DNA from: Aquitalea magnusonii
GTDB taxonomy: Bacteria > Pseudomonadota > Gammaproteobacteria > Burkholderiales > Chromobacteriaceae
Assembly (NCBI RefSeq): GCF_002217795.2
Contig: NZ_AP018823.1
Location: 2,480,001 to 2,544,000, forward strand
DNA: 64,000 bases
Direction: 5' to 3'
Part shown: positions 46,343 to 57,585 of the stretch, one piece after another
Layout of the letters: each line of letters starts with the position of its first letter
Position numbering within the stretch: position 1 is the stretch's first letter
The notes under the pieces: model-generated
Database searches by the model: none
The model's input: only the letters and a program-made list of their open reading frames with translations
What the model was told of the DNA's origin: nothing
Program-made: the position numbers and the translations under genes

Positions 46343-47017
46343 ATGATGGATATGAGTGTATTGATTGCCGATGACCACCCCCTGTTCCGGGAGGCGCTCA
46401 AAGACGTGGTGCAGGAAGCATTCGGACGTGACATCCGCCTGATTGAATGCACATCGCTGGCCGAGGTGCAGGCGGCCATTGGTGACGACACGCTGGAGCT
46501 GGCACTGCTGGATCTCAACATGCCCGGCATGCATGGCCTGAACGGCATTGCCCTGCTACGGCAAGCCGCACCGGTGGTGCCGCTGGTGGTGGTGTCTGCC
46601 GACGAGCGCAGCGAGGTGGTCAGCGCGGCGCTGCAACTGGGGGTGTGTGGCTTCATTCCCAAATCCACCCCGCGCCAGCAAATGGCCGATGCGGTACGCC
46701 GCATTGCCGAAGACGGTGAAATCTATCAGCCAGCGCAATTGGCCGGTCACGATACCAACAGCCCGCTGCCGCTGCCGCTGACAACCGAGCAACTGGCCAT
46801 GCGCGATCGCATCAGCAGCCTGACCCGGCAGGAGCGCTGTGTGCTGGATGCCATTGTGGCAGGCAAGCCCAATAAGATTGTCGCCCACGAGCTGAATATT
46901 GCCGAAAGCACGGTCAAGGCACATGTATCGGCCATCCTGCGCAAGCTGGAGGTCAGCAGCCGCACCCAGGCGGTCATCAAGGCCGGGCCGCTGCTGACCA
47001 GCCAGCCCGGCGGATAA
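46343..47017 (+). CDS. LuxR/NarL-type response regulator
   Basis: A 224-residue response regulator. The receiver domain has LIADDHPLF, the phospho-acceptor Asp in LALLDLNMPGMHG, and the Lys in GFIPKSTP. The C-terminal LuxR helix-turn-helix is LTRQERCVLDAIVAGKPNKIVAHELNIAESTVKAHVSAIL (split here: it starts near residue 155 and ends near 200). GAGG at 46332-46335 supports the ATG at 46343. It diverges from the FIST-kinase operon and is the likely output. It resembles the AgmR/ErbR/EraR regulators of alcohol oxidation genes. Confidence 0.88.
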   Translation: MMDMSVLIADDHPLFREALKDVVQEAFGRDIRLIECTSLAEVQAAIGDDTLELALLDLNMPGMHGLNGIALLRQAAPVVPLVVVSADERSEVVSAALQLGVCGFIPKSTPRQQMADAVRRIAEDGEIYQPAQLAGHDTNSPLPLPLTTEQLAMRDRISSLTRQERCVLDAIVAGKPNKIVAHELNIAESTVKAHVSAILRKLEVSSRTQAVIKAGPLLTSQPGG

Positions 47018-47053
47018 GACAACCGTGCCAGGCCGGATGGCCCGGCGGCAAGC

Positions 47054-48682
47054 TCACACCTGATATTGCGCCGTGGCCTTGCCCATGCGCTCCACATTCA
47101 GTTGCAGACGGCTGGAATCGGCCTTGGTGTCGCGCGCCACTTGCAGGTTCTGGTCGGTCAAGGCCGCCACCGATTCCAGGCTCTGCTCCATCAGATCCAT
47201 GCCAGTTTTCTGCTCGTCAGCGGAATGGCTGATTTCCCCCACCATGCTCACGGCACGGCTCATTTGCAGGCTGATTTCGTCCAGCACGGCATGCGCCTGC
47301 TGCACCAGGCTGACGCTGGTATTCACCTGTGCCGCACTTTGCCGCATGCTGCCAACCGCACCGGTGGTATCGGCCTGGATACGGGTAATCATCTTGTCGA
47401 TTTCCAGCGTGGCATTGGCGGTGCGCTCGGCCAGCTTGCGCACTTCATCGGCCACCACGGCGAAACCGCGACCGGTTTCCCCCGCCCGTGCCGCCTCAAT
47501 CGCCGCATTGAGCGCCAGCAGATTGGTCTGATCAGCAATATCCTTGATGACATTGGCTACCTTGCCGATATCCTCGGTACGCACGCCCAGTTGCTCCACC
47601 GTCTCGGCGGAACTGACCACCGATACCGCCAGCGCACGGATGGTTTCGCTGGCATGTTCGGACAGACGCGACGCCTCCTGCGCCTTGCTGCCCACATCGC
47701 GCGTTACCGCCTCGGTATCATGCGCATGGCGTGCGATCAGACCGATGGAGGCGGTAAGTTGCTCAATGGTTGCCGCCGACTCGCTGGTCTTGTCGGTCTG
47801 CAAGGTGGCCGACGACACCAGTTCGGTCACACTGTGGTTCAGGCTGTTGGCAGTGTCCTGCACATTGTGTGCCGCGTTTTGCATGACTTGCAGGGTGGCC
47901 GCCACCGCTGCAGTCTGGTTGTCCAGCTCGGCGGCAATGTGGCTGATGATATCGTTGCGTGTAGGCTGCAGCGCAGCCTGCAGATTGCCGGTGCCAAGCA
48001 AATCCTGCAAAAAACGGTGGATGCGGTTCAGCCTGCCCAGCGTGGTGGGCAGCGTGACGAACAATTGCCACAAACCGCACAACAAACCCAGTACCGCCAC
48101 CCCGTAAAACAGCGACACCACACCAGCAAAGCGGCTGGCCAGCAAACCCAGTACCAGGCTTGCCAGCAACAGCGACAAGGTGAAGTACAGCTGGAAGTTG
48201 AAGCTCTTGCTCAGCACCAGCCAGGCGGACTGGTTGCGCACCACCCTGCCGTTTTCAATGCGGATGGTGCGATCCCCTTCCCGGATGCGCCGGTACAACT
48301 GCTCGGCAGCGGCAACTTCTTCCCGGCCCGGCGGCGTGCGCACCGACTGGTAAGCCACAATCCGGCCCTGCTCACGCACCGGCGATGCATTGGCCCGCAC
48401 CCAGTAATAGCCACCATCCTTGCGCCGATTTTTGACCAGGCCACGCCATGGACGCCCATCCTTCAGATTGCGCCACATATCGGCAAAAGCTTCTTCCGGC
48501 ATGTCAGGATGGCGGATCAGATTATGTGGCTGCCCCAGCATTTCCGCTTGGTCAAAACCGCTGATTTCCGCAAAGGCCCTGTTTGCCTCGGTAATATTTC
48601 CCTGAGTGTCGGTTCTGGAATAAATGAAAACACCATCTGGAACAATGGTTTCCTGCTGGGTGACTGGCTGATTGTTACGCAT
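47054..48682 (-). CDS. Aer-like PAS-domain chemotaxis receptor
   Basis: A 542-residue energy or redox taxis receptor. The N-terminal PAS domain (about residues 15-120) reads [36 protein letters not shown] and [15 protein letters not shown], as in FAD-binding Aer proteins. There is a hydrophobic double-helix anchor near residues 165-215 with no periplasmic domain, then a HAMP-like region and the signalling hairpin [20 protein letters not shown] followed by [18 protein letters not shown]. It converges with the response regulator gene, 36 bp apart. Confidence 0.92.
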   Translation of the reverse strand: MRNNQPVTQQETIVPDGVFIYSRTDTQGNITEANRAFAEISGFDQAEMLGQPHNLIRHPDMPEEAFADMWRNLKDGRPWRGLVKNRRKDGGYYWVRANASPVREQGRIVAYQSVRTPPGREEVAAAEQLYRRIREGDRTIRIENGRVVRNQSAWLVLSKSFNFQLYFTLSLLLASLVLGLLASRFAGVVSLFYGVAVLGLLCGLWQLFVTLPTTLGRLNRIHRFLQDLLGTGNLQAALQPTRNDIISHIAAELDNQTAAVAATLQVMQNAAHNVQDTANSLNHSVTELVSSATLQTDKTSESAATIEQLTASIGLIARHAHDTEAVTRDVGSKAQEASRLSEHASETIRALAVSVVSSAETVEQLGVRTEDIGKVANVIKDIADQTNLLALNAAIEAARAGETGRGFAVVADEVRKLAERTANATLEIDKMITRIQADTTGAVGSMRQSAAQVNTSVSLVQQAHAVLDEISLQMSRAVSMVGEISHSADEQKTGMDLMEQSLESVAALTDQNLQVARDTKADSSRLQLNVERMGKATAQYQV

Positions 48683-49246
48683 TTTCTATAGGCAGATGAA
48701 TTAACGTTGATTTTGATTAGTTAGAGCTAGAGCTGACCACAATGCAGACAACATCATAGCCAGCCATATTGACATAATCATGATGATTACATTATTTGTG
48801 GAATAGACGCAATCAACAGAAAAAGTTTAAACAATTCAAGCAAATAGCATAAATAAAACAATGTAAAAATGCTGGAAAACGCCTTATGCAATTACACTTT
48901 ATTGATCCATGTCATATACAAAAAATCAATCTGCCCATTCACCTTTTACGATATAGAAAAATAGATACCTGCCACTTAATTCACATTTAAATTACAGCCC
49001 ATCCACCCGCGCTGTTACCGCCAGCCAAATTCACCCGCCTGGCAAACCTCACTCAGCCCCACCTGCCCGGCCACGCCCCAGGCCTAAGCATGACAAACCC
49101 CGATAATCAACAGCACCGCCCGGATAAGCAGGGGGAGAAAATAGCCCAGCGCGACCGGAACAAGCCGCACCGTCGCAGACCGTGCAAGCAGTACGGGCAG
49201 AAGATGCAGCATTGCTGCAGGGTTTGGTTCACGGCGGCACAACACA
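48683..49246. other. Gene-free A+T-rich spacer
   Basis: No supported gene. The first 320 bp are A+T-rich with many short A and T runs and form the upstream region of the Aer-like receptor gene. The following 240 bp are GC-rich. A frame of about 73 codons on the minus strand (49084-49305) runs through the terminator at 49255 and is not believed. Confidence 0.5.
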
Positions 49247-49273
49247 TAAAAAAAGGCCTCCCATGGGAGGCCG
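49247..49273 (-). terminator. Rho-independent terminator of the citrate-transporter operon
   Basis: An 18-bp perfect palindrome GGCCTCCCA/TGGGAGGCC followed on the minus strand by seven Ts, about 50 bp beyond the transporter stop. Confidence 0.88.
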
Positions 49274-49323
49274 TAACATGCGCTGACTGGTAAGCAAAGG
49301 CGCACGGAGAGAGTGTGTATGCT

Positions 49324-50622
49324 TCAGACAGTGGCAGGCTTGCCGACAAAGCGGCTGCGGATGTCCTTGCGGTACAGCATCAGGGTGGCGGCCAGGCCAC
49401 AAGCGGCAGCCAGCATCATCCAGTAGCCGGGCGCAGCCTTGTCGCCGCTGGCATCAATCAGCGCGGTGGACACCAGCGGGGTAAAACCGCCAAAAATCGC
49501 CGTGGCCAGGCTGTAGGCCAGCGAAAAGCCCACGGTGCGCACATGGCTGGGCATCAGCTCGGTCAGTGCCACCACGGTGGCACCGTTATAGCTGGCGTAG
49601 AGGAAGGACAGCCACAGCTCCACCGCCAGCATGTGGCCAAAGCTGGGCGAAGCCACCATCCAGGCCAGCGCCGGGTAGGCGGTGAGCATGGCCAGCAGGC
49701 TGAAACCCAGCATCAACGGCCAGCGGCCAATGCGGTCGGACAGCGCGCCCATGATGGGCAGCCAGATAAAGTTGGACAGGCCGACAAAGAAAGTCACCAG
49801 CAGGCTGTCGTTTTCGCTGAGCTTGAGCACGCTCTTGCCAAAAGTCGGGGTGTAGACGGTGATCAGGTAAAAGCTCACCGTGGTCATCACCACCAGCAAC
49901 ATGCCACCGGTAATCAGCCGCCAGTTCTGCGCAATGGAGCGCAGGATGTCGGCAAAACTGGGGTGATGCTTGTGTGCCAGGAAGGCATCGGTTTCCTGCA
50001 GCGAACGACGAATGGCAAAGATGAAGGGAATGATCATGCAGCCGATGAAAAACGGAATGCGCCATGCCCATTGGTCGATCTGCTGATTGTTGAAAGCCTG
50101 ATGCAGCAAATAACCCAGCACGGCGGCAAACATGATGGCCACTTGCTGGCTGGCCGACTGCCAACTGACAAAGAAACCCTTGCGGCCCGGCGTGGCCATT
50201 TCAGCCAGATACACCGACACCCCGCCCAGCTCCACCCCGGCGGAGAAGCCCTGCAACAAGCGGCCCAGCAGCACCAGCAAGGGAGCAGCCAGGCCAATGC
50301 TGGCATAACCGGGGACAAAGGCGATCAGCGCGGTGCCGCAAGCCATGATGGCCAGGGTGACAATCAGCCCCTTGCGGCGGCCAATGCGGTCGATATAGCT
50401 GCCCAGCACGATGGCACCGATGGGACGGGCCAGAAAGCCGGCACCAAAGGTGGCAAAAGCCATGATGAGCGAGGCATACAGATTACCGCTGGGGAAAAAG
50501 GTTTTGGCAATATAGGTGGCGTAAAAGCCGTACAGGAAAAAGTCGAACATTTCCAGGAAGTTACCGCTGGTAACGCGTAACACCATGGACAGGCTGGACT
50601 GGCGTGGGCTGGCAGTGGTCAT
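49324..50622 (-). CDS. citA: Citrate/tricarballylate:proton symporter, MFS family
   Basis: A 432-residue major facilitator with 12 predicted membrane helices. It closely follows enterobacterial CitA/Tcu[77 protein letters not shown], and [20 protein letters not shown]. It imports citrate or the related tricarboxylate tricarballylate with protons. It lies 13 bp downstream of a periplasmic binding protein gene, which is an unusual partner for a single-chain MFS carrier. Confidence 0.92.
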   Translation of the reverse strand: MTTASPRQSSLSMVLRVTSGNFLEMFDFFLYGFYATYIAKTFFPSGNLYASLIMAFATFGAGFLARPIGAIVLGSYIDRIGRRKGLIVTLAIMACGTALIAFVPGYASIGLAAPLLVLLGRLLQGFSAGVELGGVSVYLAEMATPGRKGFFVSWQSASQQVAIMFAAVLGYLLHQAFNNQQIDQWAWRIPFFIGCMIIPFIFAIRRSLQETDAFLAHKHHPSFADILRSIAQNWRLITGGMLLVVMTTVSFYLITVYTPTFGKSVLKLSENDSLLVTFFVGLSNFIWLPIMGALSDRIGRWPLMLGFSLLAMLTAYPALAWMVASPSFGHMLAVELWLSFLYASYNGATVVALTELMPSHVRTVGFSLAYSLATAIFGGFTPLVSTALIDASGDKAAPGYWMMLAAACGLAATLMLYRKDIRSRFVGKPATV

Positions 50623-50635
50623 GTCGTCATCCTTG

Positions 50636-51424
50636 TTATTGAGCGGAGGTGCTGACCGGTGTCATCCCGGTCTGGCGAATGCTTGCCGCAGCCTGCGGCG
50701 CAGCAAGAAAGCGCAGCAACTGACGCGCCGCCGCCTGATGGCTACTGTCGCGGCTGATGCCTGCGGAAAAGGTGGTGACTTGCTGCGCCGGTTCCGGCAG
50801 CAGGCCGACAATATCGATGCCGCCAATCGGAATCAGCTCGCTCAATTGCTGGAAGCCCAGCTCGGCTTCACCGCGCGCCACCACCTTGCCCACCGGTTCG
50901 GCGGGAATCATGCGGCTGCGGTCCTTGATCTGCTCGGCCACGCCCAGGCGGGAAAACAGTACGGTCGACAGGAACACCCCGCTGGCGCTGTCGGAATAGG
51001 CAATGGAATGGCTGTTAAGCAGGGTCTGTTTCAATGCGGCCAAGGTGCTGATGTCCGGCTGCGGGCTGCCGTGTTTCACCGCCAGCGCAATGCGCGACGC
51101 AGCCAGCGGAGTATTGCTGTCCGGCAGCAGCCGGCCTTGGGCTTGCAGTTGGTCCAGTGCGCTGCCCACCATCACCAGCACGTCGATTTTTTCACCACGC
51201 GCCAGGCGCTGCGGAATGGCTTGCGGGGTATCACCCATGGACGGCCCCCATTGCAGTTGCAGCTGATGTCCGGTTTCACGCTCGAATTGCGGGGCCAGCA
51301 ATTTCAGCGCGGCGGCAAAGCCGCCAGAGCTGACCACAGTCAGTTGTTCTGCCATTGCCTGGGTGCAGGCAAACGCCAGCAGCAGCGCAGCCAGGCCGCA
51401 GCCTGGCTTCCATGTTCCTGCCAT
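50636..51424 (-). CDS. Periplasmic substrate-binding protein, ModA-like fold
   Basis: A 262-residue protein with a clear signal peptide ([16 protein letters not shown] then EQLTVVSS). The mature part resembles the molybdate/tungstate-binding (type 2 periplasmic) family: [19 protein letters not shown], then [23 protein letters not shown] and [15 protein letters not shown]. No ABC permease or ATPase is nearby. Its partner gene encodes a citrate-type MFS carrier, so it may bind a carboxylate or act in sensing. The ligand cannot be assigned. Confidence 0.85.
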   Translation of the reverse strand: MAGTWKPGCGLAALLLAFACTQAMAEQLTVVSSGGFAAALKLLAPQFERETGHQLQLQWGPSMGDTPQAIPQRLARGEKIDVLVMVGSALDQLQAQGRLLPDSNTPLAASRIALAVKHGSPQPDISTLAALKQTLLNSHSIAYSDSASGVFLSTVLFSRLGVAEQIKDRSRMIPAEPVGKVVARGEAELGFQQLSELIPIGGIDIVGLLPEPAQQVTTFSAGISRDSSHQAAARQLLRFLAAPQAAASIRQTGMTPVSTSAQ

Positions 51425-51514
51425 CGAGTTCTCCTCTTGTTGTGCTTATGTTGCGCAGGAATAATGCACAAAACGCAATAAATGTTTAATTGCTTTTATT
51501 TCATGGATTAATCG

Positions 51515-52432
51515 ATGGCACGCATCAATCTGGAACTCAACGAATTGCAGGCTTTTTTGGCGGTGGCGGAAAAGTCCAGCTTCAAGGCAGCGGCTGAGGC
51601 GCTGTACCTGTCACAACCCGCCTTGAGCCGACGCATAGAAAAACTGGAACAGTCCCTGCAGGTGCGCTTGCTGGAGCGCACCACACGCAGTGTGCGGCTG
51701 ACCGAGGAAGGCGAACATTTCCGCCTGCATGCACAAAACGTGGTGGACGAACTGGAACAAGCCATGCACGGCCTGGGCGAACGGGCACAGCACCGCAGCG
51801 GACTGGTGTCGATTGCCAGCATTCCATCGGCAGCACAGCACCTGCTGCCAGCCGCACTGGCCGAGTTTGCCGCCAGCCACCCCGCCATCTGCCTGCGGGT
51901 ATTTGACGAAGGCGCGCAAGAAGTCCTCAGCCAGGTAGTGGAAGGCAAAGCCGACTTCGGCATCAACTTCATTGGCGGCGAAGACCCAGGCATAGACTTT
52001 CAGCCCTTGCTGACCGAACGCTATGTGCTGGTGGTGCGCCACGACCACCCACTGGCAGGCCGTCAGCAGGTGGAATGGGCAGAACTGGCAGGAGAACGAC
52101 TGATAGGGGTAGCACAGCGCAGTGGCAACCGCCTGCTGCTGGACCACCACCTGGCCGGCCTGCCGCAGCGGCCACGCATTCACTATGAAGCCAGCCATCT
52201 GCACGGTGCCTATGGCATGGCCATGGCCGGCCTGGGTGCCATGGTGGTGCCCGAGCTATCGCTCACCCCGGCCTATATGCATAGCCTGACCGGCATTGCA
52301 CTGGGACAGCCACACATATCACGCACCCTGGGCCTTATCACCCGCACAGGCTACCAGCCCAGTCCGGCAGTAAGGCAGCTCATCGCACTGCTTGTCCGGC
52401 AATTCAGCCAACATGCTCAGTCCAGCCCCTGA
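51515..52432 (+). CDS. LysR-family transcriptional regulator
   Basis: A 305-residue LysR regulator. The N-terminal helix-turn-helix reads LNELQAFLAVAEKSSFKAAA then ALYLSQPALSRRIEKLE, and a two-lobed effector domain follows. It diverges from the binding-protein/citrate-carrier operon with a 90-bp shared upstream region, so it very likely controls that operon in response to its substrate, as TcuR does for tricarballylate genes. It is the last gene before the CRISPR array. Confidence 0.92.
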   Translation: MARINLELNELQAFLAVAEKSSFKAAAEALYLSQPALSRRIEKLEQSLQVRLLERTTRSVRLTEEGEHFRLHAQNVVDELEQAMHGLGERAQHRSGLVSIASIPSAAQHLLPAALAEFAASHPAICLRVFDEGAQEVLSQVVEGKADFGINFIGGEDPGIDFQPLLTERYVLVVRHDHPLAGRQQVEWAELAGERLIGVAQRSGNRLLLDHHLAGLPQRPRIHYEASHLHGAYGMAMAGLGAMVVPELSLTPAYMHSLTGIALGQPHISRTLGLITRTGYQPSPAVRQLIALLVRQFSQHAQSSP

Positions 52433-52509
52433 TCCCGCCAGCAGCCAGAAACAACGGCAGCAGCGCCGTGGGGGGGAAGAGTGACCGTGACGCCCATCTT
52501 TACCTCGCC

Positions 52510-55039
52510 CGGTTCATCCCCGCGGGCGCGGGGAACAGCGCAGCGAGATCCGCGCACTGATCAACGACGCCGGTTCATCCCCGCGGGCGCGGGGAACAGA
52601 CGTCGCCGACCCTGCCATCTGGTTACACCTACGGTTCATCCCCGCGGGAGCGGGGAACAGGGCCAAGTAATGGCTGACACTCCAGAACTAGGCGGTTCAT
52701 CCCCGCGGGCGCGGGGAACAGCATCACGAAGTATGTCACGAGGCCACGGCAAACGGTTCATCCCCGCGGGCGCGGGGAACAGTCGATAAAATGACTCATC
52801 AGCAGGCGCAATTTCGGTTCATCCCCGCGGGCGCGGGGAACAGCCTCGTTCTTTCCATTGCCGCTGTCTACCTGTCGGTTCATCCCCGCGGGCGCGGGGA
52901 ACAGGTAGTCGCTCTCACATCCCAGCTTTTCCTTTGCGGTTCATCCCCGCGGGCGCGGGGAACAGAGTCGTCGGCCAGCAGCAGGGGGCGTCGTCGGCGG
53001 TTCATCCCCGCGGGCGCGGGGAACAGGTCACGCAAAAGGCGGCGGGCTGCTTTGTAGTCGGTTCATCCCCGCGGGCGCGGGGAACAGGTGCTACTCGGAC
53101 CCGGCTCGGCCTTCTTCCACGGTTCATCCCCGCGGGCGCGGGGAACAGTTGTCATCAGCGTGGGCTGATCTGCTGCATCCCGGTTCATCCCCGCGGGCGC
53201 GGGGAACAGAACGCATCACATAGCGCCAGGAGCTAACTATGCGGTTCATCCCCGCGGGCGCGGGGAACAGGCTGGACACCATCAGTCTGGATGCCGACGA
53301 TCTGGTTCATCCCCGCGGGCGCGGGGAACAGCATCTGAGGCAGTAGTAAAAGCAACCCCGGCACGGTTCATCCCCGCGGGCGCGGGGAACAGCGGATGCG
53401 CTGCTGTTGGCTGGCTTGCAGCTGCGGTTCATCCCCGCGGGCGCGGGGAACAGTATTCGTGCAGGTTGGATGCGGGGGCATGGCGCGGTTCATCCCCGCG
53501 GGCGCGGGGAACAGCCGAAGGCATCGACTTCGACAGGATGCGCCAGCGGTTCATCCCCGCGGGCGCGGGGAACAGTCAGGCAACAAAATGTCGTCGAGCA
53601 GTTTCTGCGGTTCATCCCCGCGGGCGCGGGGAACAGCGAAACTGCCATCCCATTCGGCAACGATCAGGCGGTTCATCCCCGCGGGCGCGGGGAACAGGTT
53701 GCCGGTATCGGCGCAATCGCTGCCGTGATCGGTTCATCCCCGCGGGCGCGGGGAACAGAATAAAGAAACTATTGACCCCAATGCTGGAACCGGTTCATCC
53801 CCGCGGGCGCGGGGAACAGGTTGGTGGCCGCAGTTGCCGGACGGTGCATTGCGGTTCATCCCCGCGGGCGCGGGGAACAGGCGGTCGGTAGCAGCCGCAT
53901 GAGCACATGTGGCGGTTCATCCCCGCGGGCGCGGGGAACAGTCACGATAGCGGCGCTTCGCATCATCGACGGTCGGTTCATCCCCGCGGGCGCGGGGAAC
54001 AGGTAACGGTGCTGGCACACCACGCGACCCTACCCGGTTCATCCCCGCGGGCGCGGGGAACAGCAGATGAAAAAGGCAGCCAAGTCGGCACTGAACGGTT
54101 CATCCCCGCGGGCGCGGGGAACAGTTCACCGATTACAGCCTGCAGGGCGTGTACGACGGTTCATCCCCGCGGGCGCGGGGAACAGCACGACCGGAAGACC
54201 GCGACCGAGGACGGCGGCGGTTCATCCCCGCGGGCGCGGGGAACAGGCGTGAGCACGGTATTCACCAGCGACTGCCAGCGGTTCATCCCCGCGGGCGCGG
54301 GGAACAGTTGAGCACGCCGTCTACGGCGGTCACGCTGCTCGGTTCATCCCCGCGGGCGCGGGGAACAGTTTTGTACTGGCGTGTCGTTCAGGTAGATCGA
54401 CGGTTCATCCCCGCGGGCGCGGGGAACAGGGGGCCGGAGGTGATCCCGGCCGACTATGGCACGGTTCATCCCCGCGGGCGCGGGGAACAGTTGAAGAACT
54501 GTACTCACCCATTCGCGAACGTCGGTTCATCCCCGCGGGCGCGGGGAACAGAACGACGTGCCGATGGTGAAGCTGCCGCAGAACGGTTCATCCCCGCGGG
54601 CGCGGGGAACAGAGGGGTGGACTAGTGTCGATGTAACGGCAAGCCGGTTCATCCCCGCGGGCGCGGGGAACAGGCACTCAAGGCGGGTTATCGCAAGAAT
54701 GCCTCCGGTTCATCCCCGCGGGCGCGGGGAACAGGGCGAAGTTGTCGATATCATCGGCGCTGGCATCGGTTCATCCCCGCGGGCGCGGGGAACAGCGCAG
54801 TGCCGGCAACGGTGAAGGTACCGGTGGCGGTTCATCCCCGCGGGCGCGGGGAACAGCTGGGCGAAGCCTACCGGCTCAAGGAGGCGTTCGGTTCATCCCC
54901 GCGGGCGCGGGGAACAGGGTGAAAGCCGTGGAAGTGTTGATGCACAAGGCGGTTCATCCCCGCGGGCGCGGGGAACAGGCTGAACGGTGAGCAAATCCAG
55001 CGCGGCCTCGCGGTTCATCCCCGCGGGCGCGGGGAACAG
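52510..55039 (-). CRISPR. Type I-E CRISPR array, 42 repeats and 41 spacers
   Basis: The 29-nt repeat reads, on the cas-gene strand, CTGTTCCCCGCG-CCC-GCGGGGATGAACCG. It has a 6-bp hairpin stem and ends in ATGAACCG, the 8-nt crRNA handle. Repeat starts fall exactly every 61 bp from 52510 to 55011, so all spacers are 32 nt. Nearly all repeats are identical. Exceptions are an A at 52649 (third repeat from the left, far from the leader) and a T at 53303 (junction base). The leader lies on the right beside cas2, so the newest spacers are at the right end and the array is transcribed on the minus strand. Confidence 0.98.
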
Positions 55040-55145
55040 TCTAAAAATAAGTCATTGTTTTTAATCAGCATTCCAACCACACAAAAATCTACCGATTTTT
55101 TGCTGCACTGCACTGCTGATTTTCAGCTTGTTAAAGAACGGGAGG
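55040..55145 (-). promoter_or_regulatory. CRISPR leader
   Basis: A 106-bp A+T-rich segment between the cas2 stop and the first repeat. On the minus strand it contains CGGTAGATTTTTGTGTGG and ends in TATTTTTAGA directly before the repeat. This resembles the end of the E. coli I-E leader. It should hold the array promoter and the integration host factor and Cas1-Cas2 docking sites. A tandem GCAGT-GCAGT-GCAGC stretch lies near its middle. Confidence 0.85.
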
Positions 55146-56335
<1,190 letters not shown>

Positions 56336-56343
<8 letters not shown>

Positions 56344-56950
56344 GGCTTAACGGTGCCAGTGACAACATGCCCAGGCCCAGTGCCTTGGCATGGCCAATGC
56401 CCTGACCGATGGCTGCTTGCAGCAGTGCGGATTGCTCGACAGCCAGCACGCCTTCAAAGCCTGCGGCCTGTACGGTGACAAGCTGGCCTTTCCTACGCAT
56501 GCTCCAGCGCTCGGAGCGGGTGCGCAGCACGCTGTGAACCACGCAACCGGCTTTCTGCAGTTGCCGCTGCAACCAGGCCAGTTGCTCCTCTTCCTTGACC
56601 AGGCCATAGCGTTTGCCAGCGCGGCTTACCGTGGGGTTGGCCAGCAGGCGGAACCGGTAATGTCGCTGATCCTGCAGCAGCACGGACAGGTCCAACTGCT
56701 TGCTGGCGCTGTCCTGCACATAGCCTGCCGGCAGTTGCTGCCAGCGGCCGGCTTCTTCCGATTGAATCAGCACCACCGCCTCGCCCTGCAGCGCATCCAC
56801 ACTGTCCAGTCGCCACAGAAAGCGCGATGGCTGGGCATCGTCACTGGCGGCAAAAGCACGGCTGAGGGTGCGGTGCATATCGTAGGCACTGGCCAGATCG
56901 CGCCGGACGGTGGCCATGCGGCTGTCAAGCTTGAGTCTGCTCAGGTACAT
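56336..56950 (-). CDS. cas6e: Cas6e (CasE), crRNA-processing endoribonuclease
   Basis: A 204-residue double-ferredoxin RNase that cuts each repeat at the 3' base of its hairpin and stays on the crRNA 3' end in Cascade. The catalytic Tyr and His are in SAYDMHRTL (Tyr23, His26), and the C-terminal glycine-rich loop is GIGHAKALGLGMLSLAPL. It overlaps cas5e by 26 bp and cas1 by 8 bp. Confidence 0.96.
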
Positions 56951-57584
56951 GCATCACCTCCGGTTTGACAAAGCGCGGGCCAAACCTGCGCTCGGAAAAT
57001 GGCCCCAGTGGCTGATCCAGCCTCATGGCTCCCTCTGAGGGGTGTTCCAGCATCAGGCGCAGCGGCTGGCCTTGCTGCTCGGGCCGGCCAGCCGCCAGTC
57101 TGGGCCAGGCTTGCAGCACGGCAAGCAAGTTGCCATCCTGCAGCCCATCAGGCAGCCACACCGGCAGCCCTGGTGGCATGGACTTACGCCCCAGGGCCAG
57201 CGGCCACACCGGCTGTTGCAGCGCCTGCTGGATGGTGGAGAGCAAAGCGCTGTCTCCTTCCAGCCCCACCAGAAACACTGCATCTGCTAGATAAAACCGC
57301 GGGCTGACCACCGTACGCTGATGGTCCGGCTTGCCAGAAGCCAACAACACACCGGTGGCTGTCTGGTAATCACGCATCAGCAGGCCTTCGCGGTCTACTC
57401 TTACAGCCATGCGCAAGGCTGCCAGATCGTCCACCGCCATGCTGCGATCCCGACCGAGTGCAGCACAAAGCAGACCGATCACGCCGGATTTGGACGGCTC
57501 CAGGCCACTATCGCGTTCATCAAACCGGCTGGTGCTACCCCATGCCTGCATGGGGCCTGCCAGCCGAAGCAGCAAGGTGGCCAT
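56925..57584 (-). CDS. cas5e: Cas5e (CasD), Cascade subunit
   Basis: A 219-residue Cascade subunit that grips the crRNA 5' handle. The start at 57584 is supported by the family N-terminus MATLLLRLAGPMQAWGSTSR followed by ERDSGLEPSKSGVIGLLCAALG. It begins 1 bp after the cas7e stop. A longer in-frame start would lie inside cas7e and is not conserved. Confidence 0.95.
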   Translation of the reverse strand: MATLLLRLAGPMQAWGSTSRFDERDSGLEPSKSGVIGLLCAALGRDRSMAVDDLAALRMAVRVDREGLLMRDYQTATGVLLASGKPDHQRTVVSPRFYLADAVFLVGLEGDSALLSTIQQALQQPVWPLALGRKSMPPGLPVWLPDGLQDGNLLAVLQAWPRLAAGRPEQQGQPLRLMLEHPSEGAMRLDQPLGPFSERRFGPRFVKPEVMHVPEQTQA

Positions 57585-57585
57585 A

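Noticed and set aside
49084..49305. A 73-codon hydrophobic minus-strand frame that could be a small membrane protein
   Set aside because: It reads through the terminator palindrome at 49255-49272 and lacks a ribosome site.
52449..52481. A possible 43rd, degenerate repeat one unit left of the array (GCGCCGTGGGGG-GGAAGAG)
   Set aside because: The resemblance is limited to GC-rich text, is out of register by about 3 bases, and lacks the GGTTCATCCCC half.
52481..54990. Many overlapping plus-strand open frames with repeated [18 protein letters not shown] and VHPRGRGEQ text
   Set aside because: They are translations of the CRISPR repeats in three frames. The 61-bp unit shifts the frame at every step, and there are no start signals.
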